59,586 bases of DNA, taken from positions 1 through 59,586 of the forward strand of contig DAOUAM010000061.1 in the NCBI GenBank assembly GCA_034433305.1. The letters are read 5' to 3'. This DNA is from DAOUAM01 sp034433305 (GTDB lineage: Bacteria > Chloroflexota > Dehalococcoidia > Lucifugimonadales > DAOUAM01). The translations under genes and the position numbers were made by a program. Positions 34,068 through 42,866 of this stretch are shown here, piece after piece. The notes beneath the pieces were generated by a model. That model saw only the letters and a list, made by a program, of their open reading frames with translations. It made no database searches and was not told where the DNA came from. Position 1 is the stretch's first letter. Every line of letters begins with the position of its first letter.

Positions 34068-36809
34068 CTAGCCCACCTGGGCCGCCAGTGCCTTCACTCC
34101 TGCCACAACATCGGGGCCGAGCCGCACGCGGGCTACGCGTCGCCCCAGGGCCTGCAGCGCCCGCAAGTCGCCCAGCGCCTGGGCATCGGTAAGCACATTT
34201 AAGGTGTAGCCCTCGCCGGGGATAGGCACCTGAGTGGATTGCTCCGCCACAATCTGGAGGAAAAGGCCGCTGTTCCGGCCGCCCTTGTGGAGCTGGCCTG
34301 TGGAATGGAGGAAACGGGGCCCGTAGCCCAGTGTCGTGGCCAATCGGTGGCGCTCCATCACCCGGCGGCGCAGGTCTGCCAGGGCAGCTTCGACCTCCGG
34401 CGTCGGGCGCAGGTAGGCCATAATAGCCAGGTAGTCGCCTGGTCGGGCGCTGTCCAGCAGTTGCCGGAGCGACTGGCCCGACCTGACCTCGGGAAGGCCA
34501 CCGCTGCGCAGGTACTCCGAAAGCACCCGGTCTGTCTGCTCCTTGGTCGCCTGCACGTCGGGCTGGTCGAAGGGATGAATGCCCATGATGGCGCCGGCGA
34601 CGGCGGTGGCGAACTCCCAGCGGTAGAACTCGGCGCCCAGGTCGTACCTGTCCCGTAGCTCCAGGCGCACCACCGGCTGGCCTCTTGCCTCAAGGGCGCT
34701 TATCGCCTGGTCGGTGGCCTTATTGTCGTCGCTGTTGAGGCGCAAGTAAACGAAGGCCCTGTCGTCGCCGTATGCGCCGGGCGGGGCCAGCGGCTCGCCT
34801 GCCACGGGCACGATGCCCTTGCCATCCTTGCCCGTGCTCTCGGCGATAAGCTGCTCCAGCCAAAGGCCGAAGCTGGCGATGCCTGGGGACGTCACAATCG
34901 TCAGCTTGTCGCGGCCTGCCTGGGCCAACGAGGCCATGACCGCCCCCAGCCATGCTCCCGGCGCCTGCTCGGCTGGCACCTCGGGACCACAGGCATCGCG
35001 CATCAGGTCTGCCCGGTCGAGGAGCTTCTCTATGTCAATACCCATGAGCGCGGCGGGCACCAGCCCGAACAGGGAAAGCACCGAGTAGCGCCCTCCAATG
35101 TCAGGCGGGTTCAGGAACACCCGGCGGAAGCCCTGCTCCCGGCCCAGCCGCTCCAGGGAAGTGCCAGGGTCGGTGATGGCGATGAACCGCTGGCCGGCCT
35201 CCCGCTGGCCGACCGCCTGCTCCACCAGTGCCCTGAAGTGCCTGTAAAGGGCGTTTGGCTCCACGGTGCCGCCTGACTTGGAGGCGAACAGGAAGAGCGT
35301 CCGCGCGGGGTCAATGGCGCTGGTGACGGCGCTCACCCAGTCCGGCACCACCGAGTCCAGCACGGACATCTGCGGGTAGCCCTGGGCGCTTCCGAAGGTC
35401 TGCCGCAAAACTTCAGGGCCGAGGCTGCTGCCGCCCATGCCCAGCAGCACCACATGGCGGTAGCCCGCCTCGCGGATCTCCTCGCCCAGGGCCTTCAGAG
35501 GCGCTACCTGGGGGCGCATCTCGTCGGTGACCGTCAGCCAGCCTAGCCTGTCGGCGGTCTCTCTGGGGTCCGGCTTCCAGACGGTATGGTCCCTGCGCCA
35601 GATGCGGGCGACCACCTGGCGCTGGCCCAGGTCGTCGGCCACCTTCCGCACGGAGTCACCGTGGCCGCCCAGGCTGGCGCTGGTGTGGGACAGCGCCTTT
35701 GCCAGCAGAAGGCAGCGCTTCTGGGCCAGGTTCGCCATGAGCTTGTCGAAGGAGTCGGCGAAGGCTTTCACACCGTCGGCGAGGAGCCTGTCGGTGACCT
35801 CCTTCATACTGATGCCTGCCTGCTCCAGCGCGTCCATAGTTAGCCGGGCGTCCTCCAGGCCCTGGCCAAGTGCTTCAGCCACACGGCCATGGTCCAGGAA
35901 CGCCTGGAGGGTGACGTCAGGCAGGGTATTCACCGTGTCGCGGCCTATGAGGGACTCCACATACAGCACGTCGCTATAGGAGGGGTCCTTGGTGCTGGTG
36001 CTGGCCCACAGGGGACGCTGGACCCTGGCCCCGGCGGCGCGCAGGGCAGCGAAGCCCTCACCGTCGAAGGTCTGCCGGAAGGCGTGGTAGGCAAGCCTGG
36101 CGTTGGCGATGGCCGCCTTGCCCAGCAGGCCCGCCAGGTCGGTCTGGCCCTGCTTGATGCGCTCCCGGAGCAGCCCGTCTACCGCCGTGTCCACTCGGCT
36201 GACAAAGAAGGACGCCACCGAGGCTACCCGGGTGACGTCGCCGCCGGCCCGCAGCAGGTCCTGGAGGCCGGCTATATATGCCTCCCTGACCTGGTCGTAG
36301 GCCTCCAGCGAGAAGGTGAGGGTCACGTTGACGTTGATACCCTGGCCAATGAGGCTTCTTACCGCCGGAATGCCTTCGGGAGTAGCGGGTACCTTTATCA
36401 TGACATTGGGTCGGCCCAGGGCCTGGAAAAGCCGTGTGGCCTCGGCCACGGTGGCATCGGTGTCGTGGGCCAGGTGAGGGTCCACCTCCAGCGAGGCGTA
36501 GCCATCGGCGCCGCCGGTGCTGTCGTAAACGGGGCGCAGCAGGTCAGCGGCGGCCCGGATGTCCTCCATGGTCAGGGACTCGTAGATCTCTCCAGCCTTC
36601 TTGCACGCCAGGGCCAGCTCCAGAAGGGCGTCGTCGTAGTCCGCGCTGCCGGTGATGGCCTTCTCGAAGATTGTAGGGTTGGAGGTCAGGCCGCTGACGC
36701 CCAGGTCAATGAGCCGCTGCAGCTCCCCTGACTTCAGCATGCCGCGGCGAATGTTGTCGTACCATATGGACTGGCCTGAGGCCCTTAGCTGCTGGATGGT
36801 GTTGGTCAT
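34068..36809 (-). CDS. Bifunctional transaldolase / glucose-6-phosphate isomerase
   Basis: This is a 913-residue fusion. Residues 1 to about 370 form a transaldolase with SIWYDNIRRGMLKSG, GLTSNPTIFEKAI and the Schiff-base lysine in NVMIKVPATPEGIPA. From about 375 a complete glucose-6-phosphate isomerase follows, with VVLLGMGGSSLGPEVLRQTFG, SKSGGTVEPNALYRHF, the GRYSVLSLFGLVPAAL segment and a DRVLSEYL tail. The same fusion is known in several Chloroflexota, cyanobacteria and proteobacteria. It links the non-oxidative pentose phosphate pathway and glycolysis; gnd downstream supplies the oxidative step. About 220 bp upstream separate it from the divergent Gfo/Idh/MocA gene. Confidence 0.96.
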   Translation of the reverse strand: MTNTIQQLRASGQSIWYDNIRRGMLKSGELQRLIDLGVSGLTSNPTIFEKAITGSADYDDALLELALACKKAGEIYESLTMEDIRAAADLLRPVYDSTGGADGYASLEVDPHLAHDTDATVAEATRLFQALGRPNVMIKVPATPEGIPAVRSLIGQGINVNVTLTFSLEAYDQVREAYIAGLQDLLRAGGDVTRVASVASFFVSRVDTAVDGLLRERIKQGQTDLAGLLGKAAIANARLAYHAFRQTFDGEGFAALRAAGARVQRPLWASTSTKDPSYSDVLYVESLIGRDTVNTLPDVTLQAFLDHGRVAEALGQGLEDARLTMDALEQAGISMKEVTDRLLADGVKAFADSFDKLMANLAQKRCLLLAKALSHTSASLGGHGDSVRKVADDLGQRQVVARIWRRDHTVWKPDPRETADRLGWLTVTDEMRPQVAPLKALGEEIREAGYRHVVLLGMGGSSLGPEVLRQTFGSAQGYPQMSVLDSVVPDWVSAVTSAIDPARTLFLFASKSGGTVEPNALYRHFRALVEQAVGQREAGQRFIAITDPGTSLERLGREQGFRRVFLNPPDIGGRYSVLSLFGLVPAALMGIDIEKLLDRADLMRDACGPEVPAEQAPGAWLGAVMASLAQAGRDKLTIVTSPGIASFGLWLEQLIAESTGKDGKGIVPVAGEPLAPPGAYGDDRAFVYLRLNSDDNKATDQAISALEARGQPVVRLELRDRYDLGAEFYRWEFATAVAGAIMGIHPFDQPDVQATKEQTDRVLSEYLRSGGLPEVRSGQSLRQLLDSARPGDYLAIMAYLRPTPEVEAALADLRRRVMERHRLATTLGYGPRFLHSTGQLHKGGRNSGLFLQIVAEQSTQVPIPGEGYTLNVLTDAQALGDLRALQALGRRVARVRLGPDVVAGVKALAAQVG

Positions 36810-37026
36810 CTCGCTCTCCTTGGGCCTGCCCAGGCGCCCCTCGCCAGGCCCCGGGCCTGCGGTAGTAGCCTGTTCTCAGATAAGGATACCATACCCATGG
36901 TGCCACACAGCTTGGCCATTTGTGCGAAAAGACCTCCCATGAGACGACAGGCGTTTACTGCATTTCCACGCCTTGTGCCTTAAAATGTGCCCTGGCCCTG
37001 AGAGGCCCTTCAAGGAGTAACTAGGC

Positions 37027-38091
37027 ATGCAAAAAGTCCGGATTGCCATCGTCGGCTGCGGCACCATATCCCAGTTGAACGTGCCGGGGTACCTGCGGCA
37101 CCCTCAGTGCGAGGTCTATGCCCTGTGTGACCCCGTGCGAGAGCGTGCCGAGCTGCGCGCCCGGCAGTGGGGCATACAGCCCAGGATTTACACCAGCTAC
37201 GACGACGTGCTAAACGACTCCAGTGTGGACGCGGTGGAACTGCTCACTCCCACCTACCTGCACCCGCAGCAGGCCATCGCCGGGCTCAAGGCAGGCAAGC
37301 ACGTCTCCTGCCAGAAGCCCATCTCAACGACGGTGGCCGAGGCCGACGCCATAGAGGCCGCCGCGAAACAGGCCCGCGCCAGGTTCCGCGTGACAGAGAA
37401 CTTCCTCTACTATCCCCCCATCATCAAGGCCAGAGAGCTCCTGCAGAGCGGTGTCATAGGCGAGCCTTCCCTGGTCAGGATCAGGACGGTCAGGGGCAAG
37501 CACGCGGGCAAGCCGGCCATCCAGGTGGAGCCGGAGGCGTACCAGTGGCGCCGCGACCCGAAGACCAACGCCGGCGGCATGCTCTACGACGACGGCTGGC
37601 ACAAGTACGCCACCGCCATGTGGTGGCTGGGCGACATCGAGAAAGTCTTCGGCATAGTCACCAGAGGCGAGGACTTCATCAGGGAGGCGCCCAGCGCCGC
37701 CATCTGGAAGTTCAGGGGCCGCCACTGCCTGGGGGTGCTGGACTACACCGTGGCCGAGGAAATGCCCATCCGGGCCAGGTACTACCCATCCGACGAGTTC
37801 TTCGAGATACAGGGCTCCAGGGGCGCCATCTGGGTGACCCGCTGCACCGGCGAGATGCTGGACCTGCCGCCGGTCATGCTGGTCAAGGGGACGGAGACGG
37901 TCGGCTTCCAGGTGCCCATGGACTGGGCCGAAGGCTTCAACGGCGCGGCGGCGGCCTTCATTGACTCTATTCTGCAGGACAGGCAGCCGGATATGGACGT
38001 CCATTTCTCCAGGAAGGTATTGCAGGTCATCCTCGCTGTGTACGAGGCTTCCAGGACGGAAAAGGGAGTCGAAGTCGAGGCCGTCAAATAG
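37027..38091 (+). CDS. Gfo/Idh/MocA family oxidoreductase
   Basis: This 354-residue sugar or polyol dehydrogenase-like protein has an N-terminal Rossmann fold (VRIAIVGCGTISQLNVPGYL), TPTYLHPQQAIAGLKAGKHVSCQKPIS with the EKP-type motif as QKP, and VTENFLYYPPIIKARELL. The C-terminal dehydrogenase domain includes GGMLYDDGWHKYATAMWWLG, where DDGWH provides the catalytic Asp/His. AAGGAG precedes the ATG. It is followed in the same direction by the hydroxypyruvate isomerase-like gene, suggesting a sugar-acid pathway. Confidence 0.9.
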   Translation: MQKVRIAIVGCGTISQLNVPGYLRHPQCEVYALCDPVRERAELRARQWGIQPRIYTSYDDVLNDSSVDAVELLTPTYLHPQQAIAGLKAGKHVSCQKPISTTVAEADAIEAAAKQARARFRVTENFLYYPPIIKARELLQSGVIGEPSLVRIRTVRGKHAGKPAIQVEPEAYQWRRDPKTNAGGMLYDDGWHKYATAMWWLGDIEKVFGIVTRGEDFIREAPSAAIWKFRGRHCLGVLDYTVAEEMPIRARYYPSDEFFEIQGSRGAIWVTRCTGEMLDLPPVMLVKGTETVGFQVPMDWAEGFNGAAAAFIDSILQDRQPDMDVHFSRKVLQVILAVYEASRTEKGVEVEAVK

Positions 38092-38206
38092 GCACTCTGT
38101 CCGCCGTGGCTTGACGCCGCGCCCCTTGGGCCTATAATGGGCGATGATGAGCAGGGCCGGCGCCAGGGCGGCCCGCCCTCAAGACCAGGAGAGGTCCACG
38201 ATAAGC

Positions 38207-39010
38207 ATGCCAAAGTTCGCCGCAAACCTTACCATGATGTTCAACGAGGTCGGCTTTCTGGAGCGCTTCGAGGCGGCGGCCAGGGCCGGCTTCAAGGGCG
38301 TCGAGTACCTCTTTCCCTACGACTTCCCCAGGGAGGAGCTGGCCGAAAGGCTGCATCGGCACGGGCTGGCCCAGGTGCTCCACAACCTGCCGGCCGGCAA
38401 CTGGGGCGCGGGCGAGCGTGGCATCGCCTGTCTGCCCGACCGCGTGGGCGAGTTCCAGGACGGCGTGGGCAAGGCCATCGAGTACGCCAGGGCGCTGGGC
38501 TGCCCGCAGGTGAACTGCCTCGCCGGCATCGCTCCGGCCGGCGTCGCGCCCGAGAGGCTGAGGGAGACATTTATCTCCAACCTGCGCTTCGCCGCCAGGG
38601 AACTGGAGAAGGCTGGCATCCGGCTGCTCATCGAGCCAATCAACACCCGCGATATCCCGGGCTTCTACCTCTGCCGCACCGCCCAGGCCCGCTCTATTAT
38701 CCAGGAGGTCGGCTCCCGCAACCTGTTCCTCCAGCACGACGTGTACCACATGCAGATCATGGAGGGCGATCTGGCCAGGACCATTGAGTCCAACCTGGAC
38801 ATCATCCGCCACGTGCAGATCGCCGACAACCCCGGCCGGCACGAGCCGGGCACGGGCGAGATCAACTACCTGTTCCTGTTCGGCTTCCTGGACAGGGTGG
38901 GCTACCAGGGCTGGGTAGGCTGCGAGTACCGGCCTCTCAAGACAACGGCGGAGGGCCTTCAGTGGCTGGTACCTTACCTGGGTGAGCAGAACGCCATCCC
39001 CCGGCGGTAG
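38207..39010 (+). CDS. Hydroxypyruvate isomerase-like TIM barrel protein
   Basis: This 267-residue xylose isomerase-like barrel protein is close to Hyi/OtnI. It has FAANLTMMFNEVGFLERFEAAARAGFKGVEYLFPYD, LPAGNWGAGERGIACLPDRV, LLIEPINTRDIPGFYL (metal-binding Glu), LQHDVYHMQIMEGDL and GCEYRPL (second Glu). These enzymes interconvert hydroxypyruvate and tartronate semialdehyde or related keto-sugar acids. The ATG at 38207 follows AGGAGAGG; the open frame extends upstream without support. It is likely cotranscribed with the Gfo/Idh/MocA gene 115 nt upstream. Confidence 0.9.
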   Translation: MPKFAANLTMMFNEVGFLERFEAAARAGFKGVEYLFPYDFPREELAERLHRHGLAQVLHNLPAGNWGAGERGIACLPDRVGEFQDGVGKAIEYARALGCPQVNCLAGIAPAGVAPERLRETFISNLRFAARELEKAGIRLLIEPINTRDIPGFYLCRTAQARSIIQEVGSRNLFLQHDVYHMQIMEGDLARTIESNLDIIRHVQIADNPGRHEPGTGEINYLFLFGFLDRVGYQGWVGCEYRPLKTTAEGLQWLVPYLGEQNAIPRR

Positions 39011-39146
39011 GCCGGCGCACCCTGGCCGCTGTCGGCAACGCCTGGCATCTCCGGAAAGGGACTGGCTATACACCAGGTGGGTGATATACTTTACTCACTG
39101 GCCACGATGGCCCTTTCCCTGTGCTGTTCTTCCTCAGGAGGGCGAC

Positions 39147-41531
39147 ATGCAGACCAGGGCGCCATCCCACGCGGGCACCGCCACGGCTGACCGGGACAAG
39201 CTGCTGGAGGAGATTCAGGACCGCGTCCTGTGGCTGGCCGTGCAGATGGTGGACTATGCCAACAACGTCCGCCCCAACTCTGACGGCTCCAAGGTGGGAG
39301 GGCACCAGGCATCCAGCGCCTCGGTGGTCACCATCATGACCTTCCTCTATTTCGACTTCATGCGGCCCGGCGACAGGATTTCGGTCAAGCCCCACGCCTC
39401 GCCGGTATTCCATGCCATCCAGTTCCTGCTGGGCAACCTGGACGCCAGCTACCTCAAGACACTACGGGCCTTCAAGGGCCTGCAGGCCTATCCCAGCCGG
39501 ACCAAGGACCCCGACGGCGTGGACTTCTCCACAGGCTCGGTGGGCCTGGGGGCCGTGGCGCCCAACTTCGCCGCCCTGGTGGAGGAGTACACCCGCGCGC
39601 ACCTGGCGCCCCAGTCGCCGCCGCGCCACCGCTACATCAGCCTGGTGGGTGACGCGGAGCTTGACGAAGGCTCGGTGTGGGAGGCCGTGTCCGAGCCGGC
39701 CCTGGCCGACTTGGAAAGGCTGCTGTGGGTCGTGGACCTTAACAGGCAGAGCCTGGACCGCGTGATTCCAGGCATCAGGGTGCGGCGCTGGCGCCAGATG
39801 TTCGCGGCCAATGGTTGGCGCGTCATTGACGCCAAGTACGGCAAGCGTCTTCAGGCGGCCTTCGCTGAGCCGGGCGGCGAGTTGCTCCGCGAGGCCATAG
39901 ACGAGATGTCCAACCAGATGTACCAGCGGCTCCTGCGGCTGCCTTCAGGCCAGCTACGTCAGTGGCTGCCGCGTACCTGCCGCGACCCGGACGGCCTGGC
40001 CAGGTTCATCTCCCGCTGGGACGACAGACAGCTCCAGGATATCTTCCGGAACCTGGGAGGCCACGACTTCAGCATGCTGCGGGAGGCCTTCGCCCAGGCG
40101 GACGCGGGGCATGGCCCGGCGGTGGTGTTCGCCTACACCCTCAAGGGCTGGAAGCTGCCCTCGGTGGGCGACCCGCAGAACCACTCGGTGCTGCTTACCA
40201 GGGCGCAGATGGAGCAGTTGCGGGCCGAGCTTGGCGTGCCGGAAGGCCAGCTATGGTCAAGCCTGGACTCCCATTCTCCGGCGGGACGCCTTTGCGACGA
40301 GACGGGCGCGCGCCTGCGCTCCGCCGCGCCCCCCCATCGGCCACCCAAGGAGCTGGACATACCGAAGGAGTTCGGCCACGGCTACGGCGGCAGCATGTCA
40401 ACCCAGCAGGTCTTTGGGGTAGTCCTGACTGACATGGCCCGCGACCTGCCCGAGGAGGTCCGTCGCCGCATCGTGACCGTAAGCCCTGACGTGGCCAGCT
40501 CCACCAACCTGGGCGGCTGGATCAACAAGATGGGCGTCTGGAGCCGGGCCGACCATGTCCCCCTGCCTGAAGAGGGAATCCCACGGGCGCTGAAGTGGGA
40601 GGAGTTGCCCCAGGGCCAGCACATCGAACTGGGGATTTCGGAAAACAACCTGTTCATGGCCCTTGGGCAGCTTGGCCTGTCCTTCGAGATGCTGGGCGAG
40701 CTCCTGTTCCCCATCGGCACAGTGTATGACCCCTTCATTTGCCGTGGCCTGGATGCCCTGTTTTACAGTGCCTACTCTGGTGGCAAGTTCGTCCTGGTGG
40801 GCACGCCCTCGGGCATAACGCTGTCGCCCGAAGGCGGCGCGCACCAGTCCATTATCACCCCGTCCATCGGCACCGAGCTACCCGAAGTGGACTTCTACGA
40901 GCCATGCTTCGGGCAGGAGCTGGAGTGGGTGTTGCTGGCGGCCCTGGAGCGCATCAGGCTGCGCCAGGCATCCACGTACCTGAGGCTCAGCAGCAAGCGC
41001 ATTGACCAGGGCCTCTTCAGGCCGCCGCAGGACCCGGCGGAAAGGGAAAGGCTGCGGCGCCAGGTGCTGGCCGGCGCGTACAGGCTGGTGGACCGCGGCC
41101 AGGAGCCGGGCTACCAGCCTGGGTCCAATGCCGTCCACGTCTTTGTGTCGGGTGCCATGGTGCCAGAGGCTGTGGAGGCCAGCAGGCGGCTGCTGGAAGA
41201 GGGCGTGTACGCCAACGTGGTCAACGTCACTGGCCCGGGGCCTCTCTACCGGCGCTACCAGGACATGGTGCGCTCCGGCATGAAGGGCAGACGCGAGGAA
41301 GGCTTCCTGGCCGACGTTATTCCGCCTCCAGAGCGCAAGGCGCCGGTGGTGACCGTCGTGGACGGCCATGCCCACTCTCTGGCCTGGATTGGCGGCGCGC
41401 TCCAGACACCTGTCTTTCCTCTGGGTGTGACAGCCTTCGGCCAGTCTGGCAGCCGCGCAGACCTCTACCGCGAGTACGAGATCGGGCCTGACAGCATCAT
41501 GGCTGCCTGCTTCGCGGCGCTGGGCATGTGA
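39147..41531 (+). CDS. Pyruvate dehydrogenase E1-type (AceE-like) thiamine enzyme
   Basis: This 795-residue homodimeric-type E1 (AceE/transketolase superfamily) resembles pyruvate dehydrogenase E1. HQASSASVVTIMTFLYFDFM, SVKPHASPVFHAIQFLLG and the thiamine-diphosphate motif GDAELDEGSVWEAV are visible, as is an SENNLFMALGQLGLS motif in the second half. It is somewhat shorter than the roughly 890-residue enterobacterial enzyme. No E2 or E3 gene is adjacent, so the substrate could also be another 2-oxo acid. AGGAGGG lies 4 nt before the ATG at 39147. Confidence 0.87.
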   Translation: MQTRAPSHAGTATADRDKLLEEIQDRVLWLAVQMVDYANNVRPNSDGSKVGGHQASSASVVTIMTFLYFDFMRPGDRISVKPHASPVFHAIQFLLGNLDASYLKTLRAFKGLQAYPSRTKDPDGVDFSTGSVGLGAVAPNFAALVEEYTRAHLAPQSPPRHRYISLVGDAELDEGSVWEAVSEPALADLERLLWVVDLNRQSLDRVIPGIRVRRWRQMFAANGWRVIDAKYGKRLQAAFAEPGGELLREAIDEMSNQMYQRLLRLPSGQLRQWLPRTCRDPDGLARFISRWDDRQLQDIFRNLGGHDFSMLREAFAQADAGHGPAVVFAYTLKGWKLPSVGDPQNHSVLLTRAQMEQLRAELGVPEGQLWSSLDSHSPAGRLCDETGARLRSAAPPHRPPKELDIPKEFGHGYGGSMSTQQVFGVVLTDMARDLPEEVRRRIVTVSPDVASSTNLGGWINKMGVWSRADHVPLPEEGIPRALKWEELPQGQHIELGISENNLFMALGQLGLSFEMLGELLFPIGTVYDPFICRGLDALFYSAYSGGKFVLVGTPSGITLSPEGGAHQSIITPSIGTELPEVDFYEPCFGQELEWVLLAALERIRLRQASTYLRLSSKRIDQGLFRPPQDPAERERLRRQVLAGAYRLVDRGQEPGYQPGSNAVHVFVSGAMVPEAVEASRRLLEEGVYANVVNVTGPGPLYRRYQDMVRSGMKGRREEGFLADVIPPPERKAPVVTVVDGHAHSLAWIGGALQTPVFPLGVTAFGQSGSRADLYREYEIGPDSIMAACFAALGM

Positions 41532-41687
41532 GCACCTGCCACGGCGGCAAAAAGCCATGTACCCGGAGGGCCTGGCAGAAACGGGAGAGGTCGTCGGCCT
41601 GGCCGGGGGTGCTCGCCCGTGGGCTGGTGTGCTACACTATCCCCCTGAAACTGGCGTGCCCGCCAGGGGACGCCTCGGGAGGACATC

Positions 41688-42122
41688 ATGGCAAGGGTAC
41701 TGGTGGTCCACGGGGCCGGCATGAACATGCGGGGCAAGGCCCAGGTGGAAGTCTTCGGCCCCATGACCCTGGAAGACTATAACAAGCAAATCCGCGAGTA
41801 CGCCTCCAGGCTCGGCGTGGATGTGGACATCTTCCATTCCAACATCGAGGGCGAGGTCATCAACAAGTTCTACGAGGCGCATGACAACGGCACCGATGCC
41901 GCGCTTATCAACCCGGCGGGCTACACCACCGGCCACCCTGCCCTGGCCGCGGCCATCAGCCAGGTGCGCTTCCCCACCATCGAGGTACACATCTCCAACC
42001 CCACGACCAGGGGCACGGTGTCTGCCATAGCCCCAGTCTGTCGGGGTGTCATCATGGGCTTCGGGCTGTACGGGTACTACCTGGCCCTCGAGGGCGCCCT
42101 GCAGCTCGTCAAGAAGCGTTGA
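41688..42122 (+). CDS. Type II 3-dehydroquinate dehydratase homologue lacking the catalytic tyrosine
   Basis: The 144-residue protein has the AroQ flavodoxin-like fold: VLVVHGAGMNMRGK at the start, FHSNIEGEVINKFYEA, the ALINPAGYTTGHPAL loop, TIEVHISN with His101, and GVIMGFGLYGYYLAL at the end. The catalytic tyrosine, which follows the lid loop as (V)YG in normal enzymes, is Phe23 here (VEVFGP), and the lid arginine is also missing. Dehydroquinase activity is therefore doubtful. It lies downstream of the AceE-like gene, with a GGGAGGACATC before the ATG, and upstream of a beta-propeller gene in the same direction. Confidence 0.8.
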   Translation: MARVLVVHGAGMNMRGKAQVEVFGPMTLEDYNKQIREYASRLGVDVDIFHSNIEGEVINKFYEAHDNGTDAALINPAGYTTGHPALAAAISQVRFPTIEVHISNPTTRGTVSAIAPVCRGVIMGFGLYGYYLALEGALQLVKKR

Positions 42123-42182
42123 CCTGGCCGGCAATGACTGCATCTTTTGAAAGCAAATACTCCCGGGGATGGTGACTCAAAA

Positions 42183-42863
42183 ATGCGTCTGGAAACCCGA
42201 ATCGCGCCGCCTGCTACCATGCCTAACGGCCTCCAGGGAAGCCGCGAGGGCCTCTGGGTAATAGACCAGGCCACCGAGGAAATCCACCTGCTGGACTGCG
42301 ACCTCAAGCCCGTCTGCACCATTGCCACGCCCGCCGAGAATGCCTCGGGCCTCACCATAGGCGATGGCTACTTCTGGATTGGCTCCAACGCGCCGGCCCA
42401 GGCCCGCTATCCCCGCCGCTCGGACACCGGCGCGCCAGCGGTCCTGAAGTGCGACATGCGGACAGGCTGCGTGGTGGCCCGCTATCCGACGCCCGACGGC
42501 GGCGGCATCCATGGGCTGGAGTGGGTGGACGGCCTGCTGTGGATTACCTGCTTCAGGCCCAGGGGGATGAAGCTTGTTGACCCGAAGACCTTCAAGGTGT
42601 TGAAGAGCATTGACGTGCCCTACGAGCGCCCCCATGGCCTGGCCTGGGATGGCGAAGGGATGTGGATGTCCCACACAGGCCTGAAGCTCATCGTGAAGTA
42701 CAACGTGGATACCGGCGAAGAGATGGACAGGATCGAGTACCCAGCCGATGGCCCGGCGCCCCACGGCTTTACTCTCTGGAACGGCGACCTCTGGTCCTGC
42801 GATGCCAACTGGCCTTCGCCTGTGCATCCCCAGGGCCCATCCTTCAGCCGGATTGTCCGGTAG
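42183..42863 (+). CDS. Beta-propeller repeat protein of unknown function
   Basis: This is a 226-residue soluble protein made of repeated beta-propeller blades (GLWVIDQATEEIHLLD, GYFWIGSNAP, GLLWITCFRPRGMKLVDPKT, GMWMSHTGLKLIVKYNVDTG, GDLWSCDANW). There is no signal peptide. The pattern resembles YncE/SMP-30-like and virginiamycin-lyase-like propellers, but I see no definite catalytic residues. It lies 60 nt after the AroQ-like gene and ends only 3 nt from the convergent histidine kinase gene. Confidence 0.6.
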   Translation: MRLETRIAPPATMPNGLQGSREGLWVIDQATEEIHLLDCDLKPVCTIATPAENASGLTIGDGYFWIGSNAPAQARYPRRSDTGAPAVLKCDMRTGCVVARYPTPDGGGIHGLEWVDGLLWITCFRPRGMKLVDPKTFKVLKSIDVPYERPHGLAWDGEGMWMSHTGLKLIVKYNVDTGEEMDRIEYPADGPAPHGFTLWNGDLWSCDANWPSPVHPQGPSFSRIVR

Positions 42864-42866
42864 AGG

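Noticed and set aside
42147..42182. Earlier TTG start for the beta-propeller gene
   Set aside because: The extra residues (KANTPGDGDSK) do not extend a blade and there is no better ribosome-binding site than that before the ATG at 42183.
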